A stretch of DNA of 64,000 bases from Canna indica. Taxonomy: Eukaryota > Streptophyta > Magnoliopsida > Zingiberales > Cannaceae. The first letter of the stretch is position 1, and every line of letters begins with the position of its first letter. The notes under the pieces were generated by a model, which saw only the letters and a program-made list of their open reading frames with translations, was not told the DNA's origin and ran no database searches. The stretch lies in assembly GCA_034359265.1 (NCBI GenBank), contig CP136893.1, positions 44,341,501 to 44,405,500 on the forward strand, in the 5' to 3' direction. Below, piece after piece: positions 46,030 to 58,306 of the stretch. Position numbers and translations under genes: made by a program.

Positions 46030-47834
46030 GGGGGGTTCGGCCATACCAGGCTTCCCAACCCTATCAAACCAGGTCGAATCGGCCTTCTCAACCAGCCTAA
46101 TGAGGCATATAATGTACAAAACAATCAATCCCGGGTCCGTCGACTAGGATGACCACTAGTCTCTGGAATCCTCCGGGTTAGGGATAGCTAGTTCCACCCG
46201 ACTCGGGTCTACCGTCAGCATGGCCCACTGACGAAATCTCAAGACCCTCCGCCACCCGGGTCTAACACCTAGTGGGCCCGCTGGTGCAATCTCAAGACCC
46301 TATCACCGCTGAGACGTGTGGTAGCCTTTCGGCTGATGACACACCTTAGTAGACCATCTCAATCACAGTACACAATCAATGTTTCAGTAATAATTTCTTC
46401 TAGGTTTATCCGGGCAGTGCCCCCATTCTCCCTCGGATTGTACCAGCCGAACGCTAAGGTTCGCTGTCTATCCCTAGGTGTGACACCTAGTGTATGTATT
46501 TTGTTTCTCGGGGTAACTACCATTCATGGGTATAGAAATCCTTCCTACTTTATTTAGTTAAGTAAACGAAATATAGTGAAGAATGTGGCCTACCCTTATC
46601 ACAATAATTAATAGCAATAGTTACCAACAATAATCACCAAAATTAAATACCATCAATGGTAACTAAATGAATGTCTAGAGCAAGAGATTAATTTCAGTAA
46701 TTAAAGCTAAATTCGTAGTAAGGAAACAAGTAGTACAACATGGCATGATGGGGCACTAGCATTAGACTATAATCGTAACCTTTTCATGATTCGCATGCTA
46801 TACTAAATCCTAACCATGTATGCAATAACAAGAAATCTCATAATCTAGATCTATCGCTACTAACAATTCATATGATGATCTAGATCTATCGCTACTAACA
46901 ATTCATATGATGAGCGAGAAATCTCATAACATAAATTCAATTTAACGCCAAGCATGTAAGCATGAATCAAAACAACCCAACATGAAATATAGCATGAATG
47001 ATTTAATCAATCTTTCAGTTCCACCCTTACCCTTGCTCGACCGAGACTTCTAGGTAGGAAGGGCATGCTTTCGATAACAATTCTCATGCATCTATCTAAG
47101 TATCTGATATTTACCAAAAAGAAGATGATCCATGGGTTATAAGCCACTCGAGGAAATTGGGGAAAATTTCGGCATGACCTTCCCCCTTTTTCCTCTATGC
47201 GGCCAACCCTTAAATCACATAAACACGATCAAAACAAAACATAATCACATCTATGCGTAAAACTTGCGTAAAACTCGATTACAAGATCTCCAAGGTTCGG
47301 CCACCCGCCTCCCCTTGCTAATAAACCAACCACTCACCTCAATCAAATGCAAAGGCGGACTCGACGAAGATGAATCCAGGCTTCTCTAACGATGACGCGA
47401 GATCGGTGCCGTCCACAAGATCCCCCTCCCCTTCCCTCGGGCTACGTGCAGCTCTCTGTCCTTGAGCCGCACGATAGCTTGAGGTCAAGGGTTTTATTCC
47501 CCCCTCCTTTAGCTTTTGACCAAAGTGCCCTCGAGACTTAAGTCTCATTAACTCAACGCAACCCGAGTCCGAATCAGACCCCGACTCAACCCGTAACCCG
47601 ATTACATCCCAACTTAAATCAATCTAACACATAAGTCATACAACATGCTTCACAAGTTGACCAATTAAGTTATACCTGCCATTAGTGTCGATTATCATGA
47701 CTCATCCCGGCTATTCCCAATCCCGTGTGCTGCACCACATAAAACTTATATGTTAGAAAAATCCCAGGTATTACAACCATCATCTCTTAAGGGAAATTCG
47801 TCCTCGAATTTAGTAAAGCGTAGGGACTCACCAT

Positions 47835-48390
47835 ATCCTGGAACAGGGAGGGGTAGTGCTCCCTCATGTCCCTCTCTACTTCCCAGGTAGCCTCTTGCCC
47901 AGTGTGATGCTCCCACCTAACTTTCACCAAGGGAATTTCCTTAGATCTCAACTTCCTGATTTATCGGTCAAGTACCTCTACTGGCCTCTCCTCATACGAG
48001 ACAGCCGTTTCCACCTCAACTACAGTCGGCTCGATCACGTGGAATTCATCCCTCACATATCTCTGGAGCATTGACACATGAAAAACTGGGTGAACTCTGC
48101 TCAGGCTAGGAGGCAAAGCTAGCTCGTAAGCTACTGAGCCTCTCCGCTTGAGAATAGGGATAGGCTCAATGAACCTAGGGCTCAACTTCCCCTTCTTCCC
48201 AAACCGGACTACCCCTTTCATGGGGGAAACCTTCAGGAACATCAAGTCACCTTTCGCAAACTCTAACTCTTTGGCCTTCTTATCAGCATACATTTTCTGG
48301 CGACTTTGAGCCTCCACCAGCCTTTCTTTTATTAGCTGCACCTTTTTCACTGCCTCCTCGATCAAGTCAGGACCTACCATGAGAGTCTCT
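47835..48390 (-). pseudogene. Tekay-like integrase C terminus and chromodomain
   Basis: GPDLIEEAVKKVQLIKERLVEAQSRQKMYADKK leads to the GKKGKLSPRFIEPIPILKR and YELALPPSLSRVHPVFHVSMLQ tail of chromoviral integrase. It is followed by RPVEVLDR, a stop, then a chromodomain in the same frame (RKLRSKEIPLVKVRWEHHTG and EATWEVERDMREHYPSLF). The chromodomain would steer insertion to modified histones and places the element in Tekay/Del. The stop at the start of the chromodomain separates it from the enzyme. Confidence 0.85.
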
Positions 48391-51100
48391 TATGTCTCAA
48401 ACCAGACCACAGAAGATCTACACCGCCGCCCATATAAGGCTTCGAAAGAGGTCATGCCAATTCTACTGTGATAGTTATTATTGTAGGCAAACTCAATTAA
48501 TGGTAGGTGTTCCTCCCAATCGCCTGCCAGGTCCAAAATGCAGGCCCTCAACATATCTTCCAAAGTTTGGATGGTTCTTATTATATTCTATTTTTTTTTT
48601 AAAAAAAAAGGCTTTGTTGTAAATTTATGAGGTGTGGGGGGTTATTTGAAAATTTATCTCCCCACCGCCTCATAGCCCGCTCTCCTACGAGTTGGCTCAA
48701 TCGTGTGAGAAAAGGGGGGAGAAGAAGCGGTGAAGTCGGCGCCGGAGAGCGAGGGATCGGAGGTCGGATCGTCGTCGGTGTCGTCGTTGGAGCCGGAGTC
48801 GAGGTAGGAGTCTTACCTTCCTCCTTTCCTTCTGTCAAATACCCTCACTTCATCGACCGTAGTAGAGGGAATCAGGGACGAGGGAGGAGGTCGGGTGTGG
48901 TCGAAGCTCATCGGAGCACGGCCCGACGCCGTTGTGCGTTGGCGCCGCTGCGCGCTGCGGTGGCCAGGCCGCAGCGTGCAGTGTGCGCAGCTCGCGTAGC
49001 ACGCACAGCGCGCTGTGACTGCGCCTTTCGGCGTTGTCCGGAGCTTCGCCGGGGGTTGTAGGCCGGCGTAAGAGGCAGCGAGTCTGCCGTGGTGGGTCGC
49101 CGGTGGCAATGGGGCCGGTCGGCGACGGATTGAGGTGGCAGAAGAGGGAGTTGGGTGTGAAGCAGAGGAAGGGGAGGAAGAGGGTGACGGGGATTCGGTG
49201 CAAGGGATTTAGTGCAATAAGAAGAGAATTGTATTGTATAAAATGGGGTGAATTTAGAAATTATTAGGGTATTTTTATAGTTGATCGTAGGATCGTCGGA
49301 TCGAGTCGAGATTAATACCAAAGTTGCATGTTTTCGCATGCTGAACACGATGGTGGTGTCAGATTTCTGATCGGAGGCCGTTTGGTAGGTCTTTTCTATA
49401 TATTTTAGTGTTTTTCGATGATTAATATTTATTAATTTAATTTGATAAATAATTAAATAATATAAAAATATTATATTGCTTTAAAGGGGTGAGTTAGGGG
49501 TAATTGGTTGGTGTGAGCTTGAGTTTGATTCCCGTTGTAGCCGATGAATTGCTGTCGGGTGAAATGATGGATTTACCCTTTTGCCTCGATCTACTTGATA
49601 TTGCTTCTAATTCCGTTGAACTCATGTTGCATATTATTGTTGGACATGCCATGTAGATAATTGCATGTGTTATTGTTGATCATGGTGATATACATTATTG
49701 ATGTTGATATTTGATCATGATATGCCATGCATGATATTATGTTGTTGCTTATGGTGTTATTCTTTTGATCATATCATCATCATTTGGAGTTGTTATATTG
49801 TTGATATCGGTGATGTTATTTGTTATCTATTGATCATGATGATACACCTTGTTGCATTGTTGGAGTTGAGTTGTCGACCTGGAGGCTACGGCCTCGGAGA
49901 GGACTTCGGTCCAGGACCATTTTATTGCGGTACCCTCCAGACATGGGTGAGGGTATGGATATTGACTAGTCACTTTGGGCACCTTCCCGCCGTTGGAGCG
50001 GACGGTTGATGCCACTCTACGGGTGGTAAAGTACGGGGTTTTTACCCAACGGTCCATACGCTCGATGATTTTGTCGGCGTTGTTTAGGAGTAGGTGTGGA
50101 GCATTTGTTGTATATATATTGCCTTTGACTGCATCTTAGGTCATATTGTTATTTATTGTTGAGTTGACATCTTATTTATGTTGTTGATCATATTGTGATT
50201 CTCCTACTCAGCATCCGCTGACTCCTATTGTTATTGCTTTAGACTTGCAGGGGTGAGCTGTTGATCTATATATCGAGGTGTAGATAGTTGATAGACATCA
50301 TGTAGATCTGGATCTTTGATATGGCGACAACTTTTGTATTTTATCCTACCTTATCTTCTTTTTATACTGATTTTGATATTGATGATTTTGGAGTTTTATA
50401 AATATATATTATTAAATATGCTTGATTATGATTTATTATTCGGATTCGTGGCTTTTCCTTCCGCTGCGCGGTGTTCGGGTCACCGTCGCGTCTCAGGCCG
50501 AGGGCCGGGGCGCGACAGTTCTCTCAGATTGTCCGTCTGTCTGAGGATGGAAAGCCATGTTGAACCGTACTTGAGTACCCAAGGCTTCTTGGAAGAACTG
50601 CCAAAATCGGGCTGTGAACTGGGTACCTCGATCGATCTGATATGATCATCATTGGGATACCATGGTAAGCCACAATCTTGTCTAAAAATAGTCTGGCGTA
50701 CTACTCCGCAAAAAAGGTCATTTTCATCAGAATGAAGTGTGCGGTCTTAGTTAACCGATCCACTACCACCCAAATGGAATCCAAACCTCCTCTTGACCTA
50801 GGCAACCCGGTCACTAGGTCCATGGTGATCTTCTCCCACTTCCACTCGGGGACCTCGAGGTTCTGTAGCAGCCCTGCGAGCTTCAGGTGTTTAGCCTTCA
50901 CATGTTGGCAGACCAAACACTTGGACATAAACTCTACTACCTCTCTCTCTTCATGCCTTTCCACCAGTAGTGTTGCCTTAAGTCTCGGTACATTTTGGTG
51001 GCTCCCGGGTGCATCGTGTAAGTGGAACGGTGATCCATTTCCAAAACCTGACGATGCACCTCTGTCATATCAGGCACCACGATCCGGTCTCTGAACCTTA
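48391..51100 (-). pseudogene. Tekay-like integrase, interrupted by a solo LTR
   Basis: Right part 51100-50523: HYW-KGMKR, FMSKCLVCQHVKAKHLKLAG (zinc-binding end), ITMDLVTGLPRSRGG and WVVVDRLTKTAHFI (core), then LGTQVRFNMAFHPQTDGQSERT. The left part 48573-48391 resumes [15 protein letters not shown] and [20 protein letters not shown]. The break falls between the codons for SERT and IQTLE at the GTTCT duplication of the solo LTR 48579-50517. Frame errors also occur at YADKK-proximal and catalytic segments, so it was probably already decaying. Confidence 0.85.
48579..50517 (+). mobile_element. Solo LTR (1.94 kb) inserted in the integrase region
   Basis: Flanked by the 5-bp duplication GTTCT (48574-48578 and 50518-50522). 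The end is CGGGGCGCGACA in plus orientation (complement TGTCGCGCCCCGG). The start reads TATTATATTC, with TA where TG is expected. It has GC-rich 48700-49120 (CAGCGCGCTGCG repeats, CGCAGCGTGCAGTGTGCGCAGC) and later an AATATAT TATA-like AT stretch and CTTGCAGGGGTGAGC. No coding domains were recognised despite several open frames. Orientation is assumed from the GCGACA end. Confidence 0.85.
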
Positions 51101-52670
51101 GAACACCCTCTGAGTCGACCCTGAACCCGTCATCTGCATCACCTCTTTGGACCAGATCCCTTGCCAGAGAACAAAATGTGTCCTCCTCCTACGCGGCACG
51201 CAACATGTCTACCAAGGTGGACTATACCCGTAGGTGTGCCATCAGGGTACCCAAAGTTGACACAATCAGGGTTACTCCCCCATCCAGGCACAGTGCTAGC
51301 TCTCGAGCTAGGGGACTTCTCCTAATTTCCAAATGAGCCAAACTGCCCATGGATTTTCTACTTAAAGCATTCGCTAGCACATTCACTTTCCCCGGATGAT
51401 ACATAATAGTGTAGGCATAGTCCTTTAGGAGCTCTAGCCACCTCCTCTGCCTGAGGTTCATCTCTCTTTGGGTAAGCAAGTACTGGAGGCTCTTGTGATC
51501 CGTATAAATCTCACAAGTCTCCCCGTATAGGTAATGACGCCAAAGCTTTAGTGCAAAAACCACTGTTGTCAGCTCTAGATCGTGCGTCGGGTAGTTCTGT
51601 TCATGAACCTTCAGCTAGCGAGACACATAGGCTATGACTCTGCCAAACTGCATCAGAACATAGCCTAGGCCAACCTGAGAGGCATCACAGTAGACCATAA
51701 ATCCTCTTGAACCGAAAGGTAAGGACAACACGGGTGCTGACGTCAAGCATTCCTTGAGCTTCTGAAAGCTCGCTTTGCACTTGTCGTCCCAAACAAATTT
51801 AACCCTTTCCAGAGTCAACTGAGTCAAAGGGGTTGCAATCTTGGAGAAATTTTCTATAAAATTTTGGTAATACCTGACCAACCCAAGAAAGCTACGAATC
51901 TCAGTTACGCTGGTTAGCCATCTCCAGTTCTACACAGCCTCCACCTTTGCAGGATCCACCCTTATCCCTTCCTTGGACACTACATGGCCCAAGAACCCTA
52001 TACTTTCCAACCAAAATTCACACTTGGAGAATTTAGCGAACAATCGGTGCTCTCTGAGGGTTTTCAGAACCATCCGCAAGTGTTCGGAGTGCTCCTCCTC
52101 ACTCTTGGAGTACACTAAGATGTCATCAATGAAGACGATCACAAAACTGTCCAGGTACTCCTTAAACACCCGATTCATCAAGTCCATCAAAGCTGCAGGT
52201 GCATTGGTCAGACCAAAAGACATCACTAGGAACTCGTAGTGGTCATAGCGAGTCCTAATGGCAGTCTTAGGCACATCACAATCTCAGATTCTCTGCTGAT
52301 GGTATTCGAACCTCAAGTCGATCTTAGAAAACCATTGTGCCCCCTGCAGTTGGTCAAACAAATCGTCTATCCTTTGTAGTGGTAATGATTCTTGATCGTC
52401 ACTTTATTCAGCTGTCTATAGTCAATGCACATGCGTATAGACCCACCCATCCTTCTCCTTCATGAAGAGTACCAGAGCACCCCATGGTGACATGCTCGGC
52501 CGGATGAATCCTAGGTCCAGCATCTCTTGCAATTTCACTTTTAACTCCCTGAGTTCGGCCGATGCCATCCTATAGGGTGGGATGGAGATCGGCTTAACCC
52601 CGGGCTGCAAATCAATGCAGAAATCAACCTCTCTCATGGGCGGCAATCCCGGCAACTCCTCGGGAAACAC
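51101..52670 (-). pseudogene. Tekay-like reverse transcriptase and RNase H (broken)
   Basis: RT from 52670: [37 protein letters not shown], a frameshift at KEKDG, then [23 protein letters not shown] and the catalytic FIDDILVYS near 52130. [21 protein letters not shown] ends before a stop, and FLGLVRYYQNFIENFSKIATPLTQL follows. RNase H 51760-51222 has [44 protein letters not shown] and [11 protein letters not shown] stop lies after YVSR. The frameshift and stops inactivate it. Confidence 0.88.
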
Positions 52671-53225
52671 ATCGGGGAATTAGCAGACTACCTGAGTTCC
52701 ATCGACATCCATTGCCGCATACCCTTTTTCCTCGGGCATATATACGAAGGCCAGGAAGGACTGGCAGCCTCCCTGAAGCAGTTTACGAGCTTTAAGGGTT
52801 GAGATGACCCCAATCGGCTCGCTCCTTCCTTCTCCTTGGAAGGTGAACTGCGACAACCCGGGCTTGCTGTACATGATTGCCTTAGCCCTACAATCCAACA
52901 TCGCAAAGTGCTCCATCAGCCAATCCATGCCAAGAATGACATCGAGTTCAAACATGGGCAGGAGTGTCAAATCTGCCCTCAATGCATGGCCGCAAATGAG
53001 CACGTCGCAGTCTTAGAAAATTAATTTAGCTACAATTGCATCGCTCGTAGGCGTTGATACCACAAATGGCTTGTCAAGCAGGGAAGGTGCCAAAGGTAAC
53101 TAAGCAGCAAATTTGGCAGATACAAATGAGTGCATGGCACCCGGATCAAATAGAACATAAGCAGTAGATGAACAGACTAAAATAGTACTTGTTACCACTG
53201 CTTTAGATGCCTATGCCCCATCACG
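52671..53225 (-). pseudogene. Tekay-like protease region (active site altered)
   Basis: AYVLFDPGAMHSFVSAKFAA near 53100-53165 is the retropepsin stretch; here D-P-G replaces D-S-G (Ser to Pro). VILGMDWLMEHFAMLDCRAK and the RSEPIGVISTLKARKLLQ linker at 52680-53003 are as in Tekay-type pol. It would process the polyprotein; the Pro change and downstream frame errors make it inactive. Confidence 0.8.
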
Positions 53226-54460
53226 GTTCATAGCGTAAACTCGAGCAGACGGTCTCTGAAAGTGACTAGCTTGCGGCCCTCTGCTCTGCATCTAACCCTT
53301 TTGTGCCACTGACCCCACTGACATCGATGCTTTTCCTTTTGACAGCTCAGATCTCTGGCCACCTCTGTCCGGGCATGCATCTGTGCGGCCATAGAAAGTC
53401 CCCGGTGCTTCTGGTTACAACGACCATACTGCGGCATATCTGTCTTTTGAGTAACGCCCCCTGTCTTTGTTTGCCTCGCCGCCCCTGACCCTGAGCCTCT
53501 GCAGCCCCGGCTACTGTTGTGCCCACGACTCTACTGGTGATCTGCGGTGGTCACAGTCCCATTTGAATGCCACGGCCGACCTCTAGATCCTTGAGGCCAA
53601 AATTTCTTCTTGGGCAACCCATCATTTCTCTCGAACGACACCACTGCTTCCTTCTGAAGGGCCTCTTCCACCACCCGAGCAAATGTGGAGTCCTCGATGT
53701 AATGGATAAGCCTGCCTATCTGAGGTCTCAGACCCTCCACGAATCTTTTCACCCTGGCAGTCTCAGTAGCCACTAGAGTTGGGTGGTACTTAGAAAGCCG
53801 GGTAAACTCCATTTTGTAGTTTGCTACTGACATGCCTCCCGACTGATGCAGCAACTCAAAATCTCGTGCCCGCTTATCGCGGACACTCATCGACGGGTAC
53901 TGCTCCTCTACAGCTGCCCTAAATTCTTCCCAGGTGGAGGTGGTGCGTGTGGTGCCATTCGACCCCTCCAAGTATGCAACTAGTACTTGGCAGGTCTCCT
54001 TAGTTACATGCCAACCATGCGAGCCGCTCCCTCTGACGAACACCCCAGTTCTATACACAACTCGTAACAGTCCCCAAGGAACTCGGTGACTTCCACTTGC
54101 CGGTTTGTTTCGATGAATACTGGTGGCCTGAACTTGACGAAGTCTGTGTACGTAGGTGCCCCTGGGACCTTGACCTCGGTGCTACCTGCTTAGCCACCTC
54201 TGGTACCATAGGGGCCACGGGTACCGGCTGGGGCGGCTATTGTTGCTGCTGCTGCATATGCTGTCTCAACTCCTGCTCCCTGCGAAGCGCTTTTGTTAAC
54301 TGAGCTACCTGAGCTTGTAGGTGAACAACTGCAGAATCATGTCCCTCTTCCTCTGATTGTTCTCTTCCACGGCCCTGGCCCCGACCTCGGCCTCGGCCCC
54401 AGCATTCGGTGGAATTGCTACCGCTTCCACTCAGAGCAGCGTTACGGGTCTCCATCACAC
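53226..54460 (-). pseudogene. Tekay-like gag (broken)
   Basis: Begins METRNAALSGSGSNSTECWG at 54455, with an RGRGRGQGRGR stretch and glutamine-rich QHMQQQQQ. After a frame break, the core at 54058-53531 reads LVAYLEGSNGTTRTTSTWEEFRAAVEEQYPSMSVRDKRARDFELLHQSGGMSVANYKMEFTRLSKYHP in pieces, then ARVKRFVEGLRPQIGRL. The zinc-knuckle region near 53300-53440 is degraded (PQYGRCNQKHRG). Confidence 0.8.
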
Positions 54461-55002
54461 TAACATAAAAATAATTTCACCATTAATATCAAACAACTCA
54501 TTCAATTATAATTTAAGTTACATACCGCATGGTGCGCTGAGTGCAGTCGTGGTTGCCTGATCTCGTAGCATAACTATACCGTATGTAGACATGCTAGCAT
54601 ATGCCTCATTCGGTACCCAATTCCTAGTCGTAGTCAAGACCTAACCAAAAGCTCTGATATCAACTTTGTCACACCTCAACTCAGGGTCGCGTGACCGACT
54701 AGGGTAAGTGTCAATACCCCGAAGCCTACCACATGCACTTAACCAATCATAAAAGAACAACACTGAACCATCAAAAAACCACGAAATAAACGGTGACCAA
54801 ACTTTATTAATTTCAAATAGTTTAAAGTTTAAAGAAACAAGTCAATTTTTCAAATAACAGTTCAAGTTTAAAACCGTAAATATTTTACAAACGACCACTC
54901 AATGCATGACCATCAACCCTAAATAACACGACTACAACTCTATGGACGCCTGCTATGAGATTTGTGCCTCCACCTGCACTCCAAGTGCGCCATGCCACCA
55001 GG

Positions 55003-55453
55003 TAGGGCTGTCCAGTATTCGGTTCAACCCGAACTGAACCGAAAAACCGAACTGAATTTTTCGGTCGGTTCGGTTTCAACTTTGTAGGTTCGGTTCTTTG
55101 ACCCGAACCGAACCGAAATTTATATTTCAATTCGGATTCCGTTCTCGGAATTCGGGAACTGACCCGAACCGAAAACCGAATTAATTAAAAAATAATATAT
55201 ATTTTAAAATTTTTAATATAGATAAGTAAATGAGTATTATAAAATAATTTTTAATTTTTAATTTTTAATCGAATTAATTAAAATTTCGGTATTCGGGTTG
55301 AAAATCGAACCGAACCGAGTAATTTCGGTTCGGGTTAGATCGGTTTAGGTATAGTTCGGTTCGGATTCGGGTTGGAATTCGGGTATAAAAAAAATTTCGG
55401 TTTGGTAAATTTTGGTTCGGTTCGGTTCGGGTTGAACCGAATGGACAACCCTA
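55003..55453. mobile_element. hAT-type MITE, 451 bp
   Basis: Ends TAGGGCTGTCCA..TTCGGTTCAACCCGAAC and its inverse GGTTGAACCGAATGGACAACCCTA. Flanked by a perfect 8-bp duplication CCACCAGG (54995-55002 and 55454-55461), as made by hAT transposases. The other LTR has the unduplicated site CCACCAGGCCGTACC (42704 area). The interior is rich in GAACCGAACCGAA repeats and AT sequence. Confidence 0.95.
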
Positions 55454-56133
55454 CCACCAGGCCGTACCTCACGGGTCGCGCTTTGCAAAATAACAATAAA
55501 CAAACCGTGAGTCCACGAAGAACTCAGTGAACGGTTCTCTCGAACCTCCACTTAAATCCTAGTTAAGGTAACATATACAACAATATGGTATAGTCAAGGA
55601 GTTTAAGCTAAACAACATGTCAAGTCACCAAAGTGATTGAACCGGCCTCATTGGCCCTTACCAACTCATACCATTCGGCCACTATGGGCCTATTCGTGTG
55701 TGTGGGGGGGGGGGGATCCGGCCTTCTCAACCAGCCTAACGAGGCATATAATGTACAAAACAAACAATCTCGGGTCCATCGACTAGGATGACCACTAGTC
55801 TCTGGAGCCCTCCAAGTTAGGGATAGCTAGTCCCACCCGACTCGGGTCTACCGTCAGCGTGGCCCACTAACGGAATCTCAAGACCCTCTGCCATCCGGGT
55901 CTAACACCTAGTGGGCCCGCTGGTGCAATCTCAAGACCCTATCACCACTGAGACGTGTGGTAGCCTTTCGGCTGATGACATGCCTCAGTAGACCATCTCA
56001 ATCACAGTACACAATCAATATTTTCGTAATAATTTCATCTAGGTTTATCTGGGCAGTGCCCCCATTCGAGACTTCCCTCGGATCGTACCAACCGACGCTA
56101 AGGTTCACTGTCTATCCCTAGGTGTGATACCTA

Positions 56134-56966
56134 GGTAGTGTTTAGTTGAAGGGAATAGAGAGGGAATGGAATAGTATTCCATTCCCCCTCTTTATTCCTT
56201 TATTTGGTTACACCATTTCAGTTGGAATAAGTGCCCCCCCCCCCCCCCCGGAATTGAAGGGGAATAGTATTACTGATGGAGAGGGAATACTATTCCCGGG
56301 GTGAAGGCAAGGAATGCTATTACTTGTCTATTTCGAATACCTTTTTACAATTTTACCCTCTCCTTTCTTCCTCGTCTTTCGTCTGTTGGATGCTGCATTT
56401 TCTCCGTCGCCCTCATTTACCGGAGAGAGGAGCGACCTCTCTCTGCGCCGGCAGAGAGGTCGCCACCTCTCTGTGCCAGAGAGAGGTTGAGCGAGACCTC
56501 TCTCTGGCGACCTCTCTGCCGGCGCAGAGAGAGGTCGAGCGAGCGACCTCTCTCTCTCTGGCGCAGAGAGGTCGAGGTCGCCGACCGACCTCTTTCGACG
56601 CAGAGAGGTGGTCGAACGAGAGAGGGGACCTCTCTCTGGTCATTTTAAAAATTATAATTTTTAATAAATAATTTTATATTAATGTCAGATTTTAAAGATT
56701 ATTTTATATTATTTTTTCAGAATTTTATTATTTTAAAATAAATATATCAAATTTTATTAAGTAGGATATTTTGGTAATTTATCTTTGTATTCCTTATCTA
56801 TTTCTTATGCTAACCAAATAAAGTAATCATATTCTTGGCCTATTTATAATGTCAACCAAACAAGGTACTACTATTCCTTGTCTATTTCATTCCTTGTCTA
56901 TGTCTATTCCAATTCCTTGTCTATTCCTATTCCTTATGAATTTACTTCATCCAACCGAATGCACCA
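56134..56966. mobile_element. PIF/Harbinger-type MITE, 833 bp, with hairpin-rich core
   Basis: Ends GGTAGTGTTTAGTTG and inverse of CAACCGAATGCACCA, with GGAATAG motifs next inside. CTA duplication at 56131-56133 and 56967-56969; the partner LTR has ACCTAGTGTATG intact. It contains a run of 17 C (56233-56249) and a 220-bp core of alternating inverted CGACCTCTCTGCCGG / CGCAGAGAGAGGTCG segments. Confidence 0.9.
56425..56640. repeat. Inverted-repeat array GACCTCTCTGCGCCGGCAGAGAGGTC-type inside the MITE
   Basis: At least six alternating arms of CGACCTCTCT and AGAGAGGTCG separated by 5-25 bp. Each pair can fold back perfectly for about 10-14 bp. Confidence 0.85.
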
Positions 56967-58301
56967 CTAGTGTATGTAATTTGTTTCTCGGGGTAACTAC
57001 CATTCATGGGTATAGAAATCCTTCCTACTTTATTTAGTTAAGTAAACGAATATAGCGAAGAATGTGGCCTACCCTTATCACAATAATTAATAGCAATAGT
57101 TACCAACAATAATCACCAAAATTAAATACCAACAATGGTAACTAAATGAATGCTAGAGCAAGACATTAATTTCAGCGATTAAAGCTAAATTCGTAGTAAG
57201 GAAACAAGTAGTACAACATGGTATGATGGGTCACTAGCATTAGAATATAATCGTAACCTTTCCATGATTCGCATGTTATACTAAATCCTAACCATGTATG
57301 CAATAACAAGAACGTTTCCTTAAACATGATAATCTAGATCTATCGCTACTAACAATTCATAAGATGAGCAAGAAATCTCATAACATAAATACAATTTAAC
57401 GCCAAGCCTGTAAGCATGAATCAAAACATCCCAACATGAAATATAGCATGAATAATTTAGCAATCTTTCAGTTCCACCCTTACCCTTGCTCGGCCGAAAC
57501 TTGAGCAGGGTAACACCATGCTCGACTGAGACTTCTAGGTAGAAGGGCATGCTTTCGACAACAATTCTCATGCATCAATCTAAGGATATGATATTTACCT
57601 AAAGGAAGACGATCCATGGGTTATAAGCCACTCGAGAAAATTGGGGAAAATTTCAGCATGACCTTCCCCATTTTTCCTCTATGCGGCCAACCCCTAAATC
57701 ACATAAACACAATCAAAACAAAATATAATCACAGCTATGCACATCATCCAGAGTCCAAACCCGAGAAACCACATCAATCAGCAAGAAATATCGTGTAAAA
57801 CTCGATTACAAGATCTCCAAGGTTCAGCCACCCGCCCCCCCTTGCTAATAAACCAACCACTCACCTCAATTAGACGCAAAGGTGGACTCGTTGGAGATGA
57901 ATCCCGGCTTCTCTAACGACGACGCGAGATCGGCGCCGTCCACAAGATCTCCCTCCCCTTCCCTCGAGCTGCGTGTGGCTGTCTCTCCTTGAGCCACACG
58001 GCGGCTTGAGGTCAAGGGTTTTATTCCCCCCTCCTTTGGCTTTTGACCAAAGTGACCTCGAGACTTAAGTCTCATTACTCAACGCAACCCGAGTCCGAAT
58101 CGGACCCCGACTCAATCCGTAACCCAATTCCATCCCAACTTATATCAATCTAACACATAAGTCATACAACATGCTTCACGAGTCGACCAATTAAGTTATA
58201 CCTGCCATTAGTGTCGATTCTCGCAACTCAATCCGGCTATTCTCGATCCCGTGCGCTGCACCACATAAAACTTATATGTTAGGAAAATCCATGGTATTAC
58301 A

Positions 58302-58306
58302 CACGT
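58302..58306. other. Target duplication CACGT, right
   Basis: Matches 42368-42372. Confidence 0.9.

Larger units (their letters stand above)
42373..47775 (-). repeat. 3' LTR of the Tekay-like element (with nested LTR 42960-46029)
   Basis: Parts 42373-42959 and 46030-47775 align with 54667-58301: shared phrases include CCACATGCACTTAACCAATC, CGGTCCGTACCTCACGGGTCG-like CAGGCCGTACCTCACGGGTC, CGAATCGGCCTTCTCAACC, and the end ACTTATATGTTAG..AAATCC..GGTATTACA. Confidence 0.9.
42373..58301 (-). mobile_element. Tekay/Del-like chromovirus (Ty3/gypsy), complete but nested-into and decayed
   Basis: LTRs at 42373-47775 and 54667-58301 start TGTAATACC and end TGACA on the minus strand. Perfect CACGT duplications flank the whole. 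The primer-binding site TGATATCAGAGC (54651-54662, minus strand) follows the 5' LTR, close to the initiator-tRNA-Met type TGGTATCAGAGC. Gag, PR, RT, RNaseH, IN and a chromodomain follow in order. Five later insertions enlarge it: an LTR in the 3' LTR, a possible copia LTR in that, a solo LTR in IN, and hAT and Harbinger MITEs in the 5' LTR. After removing them each LTR is about 2.3 kb. Many stops; not autonomous. Confidence 0.93.
54667..58301 (-). repeat. 5' LTR of the Tekay-like element (with two MITEs)
   Basis: Partner of 42373-47775. Interrupted by 55003-55453 (hAT) and 56134-56966 (Harbinger); the uninterrupted partner shows both empty sites. Confidence 0.92.

Noticed and set aside
48627..49348. 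GC-rich open frames that look gene-like
   Set aside because: They lie inside a solo LTR with a perfect target duplication, overlap on both strands, and show no domain.
56276..56671. Open frames of about 130 codons in two phases
   Set aside because: They cover the inverted CGACCTCTCT array in a MITE and are palindrome artefacts.
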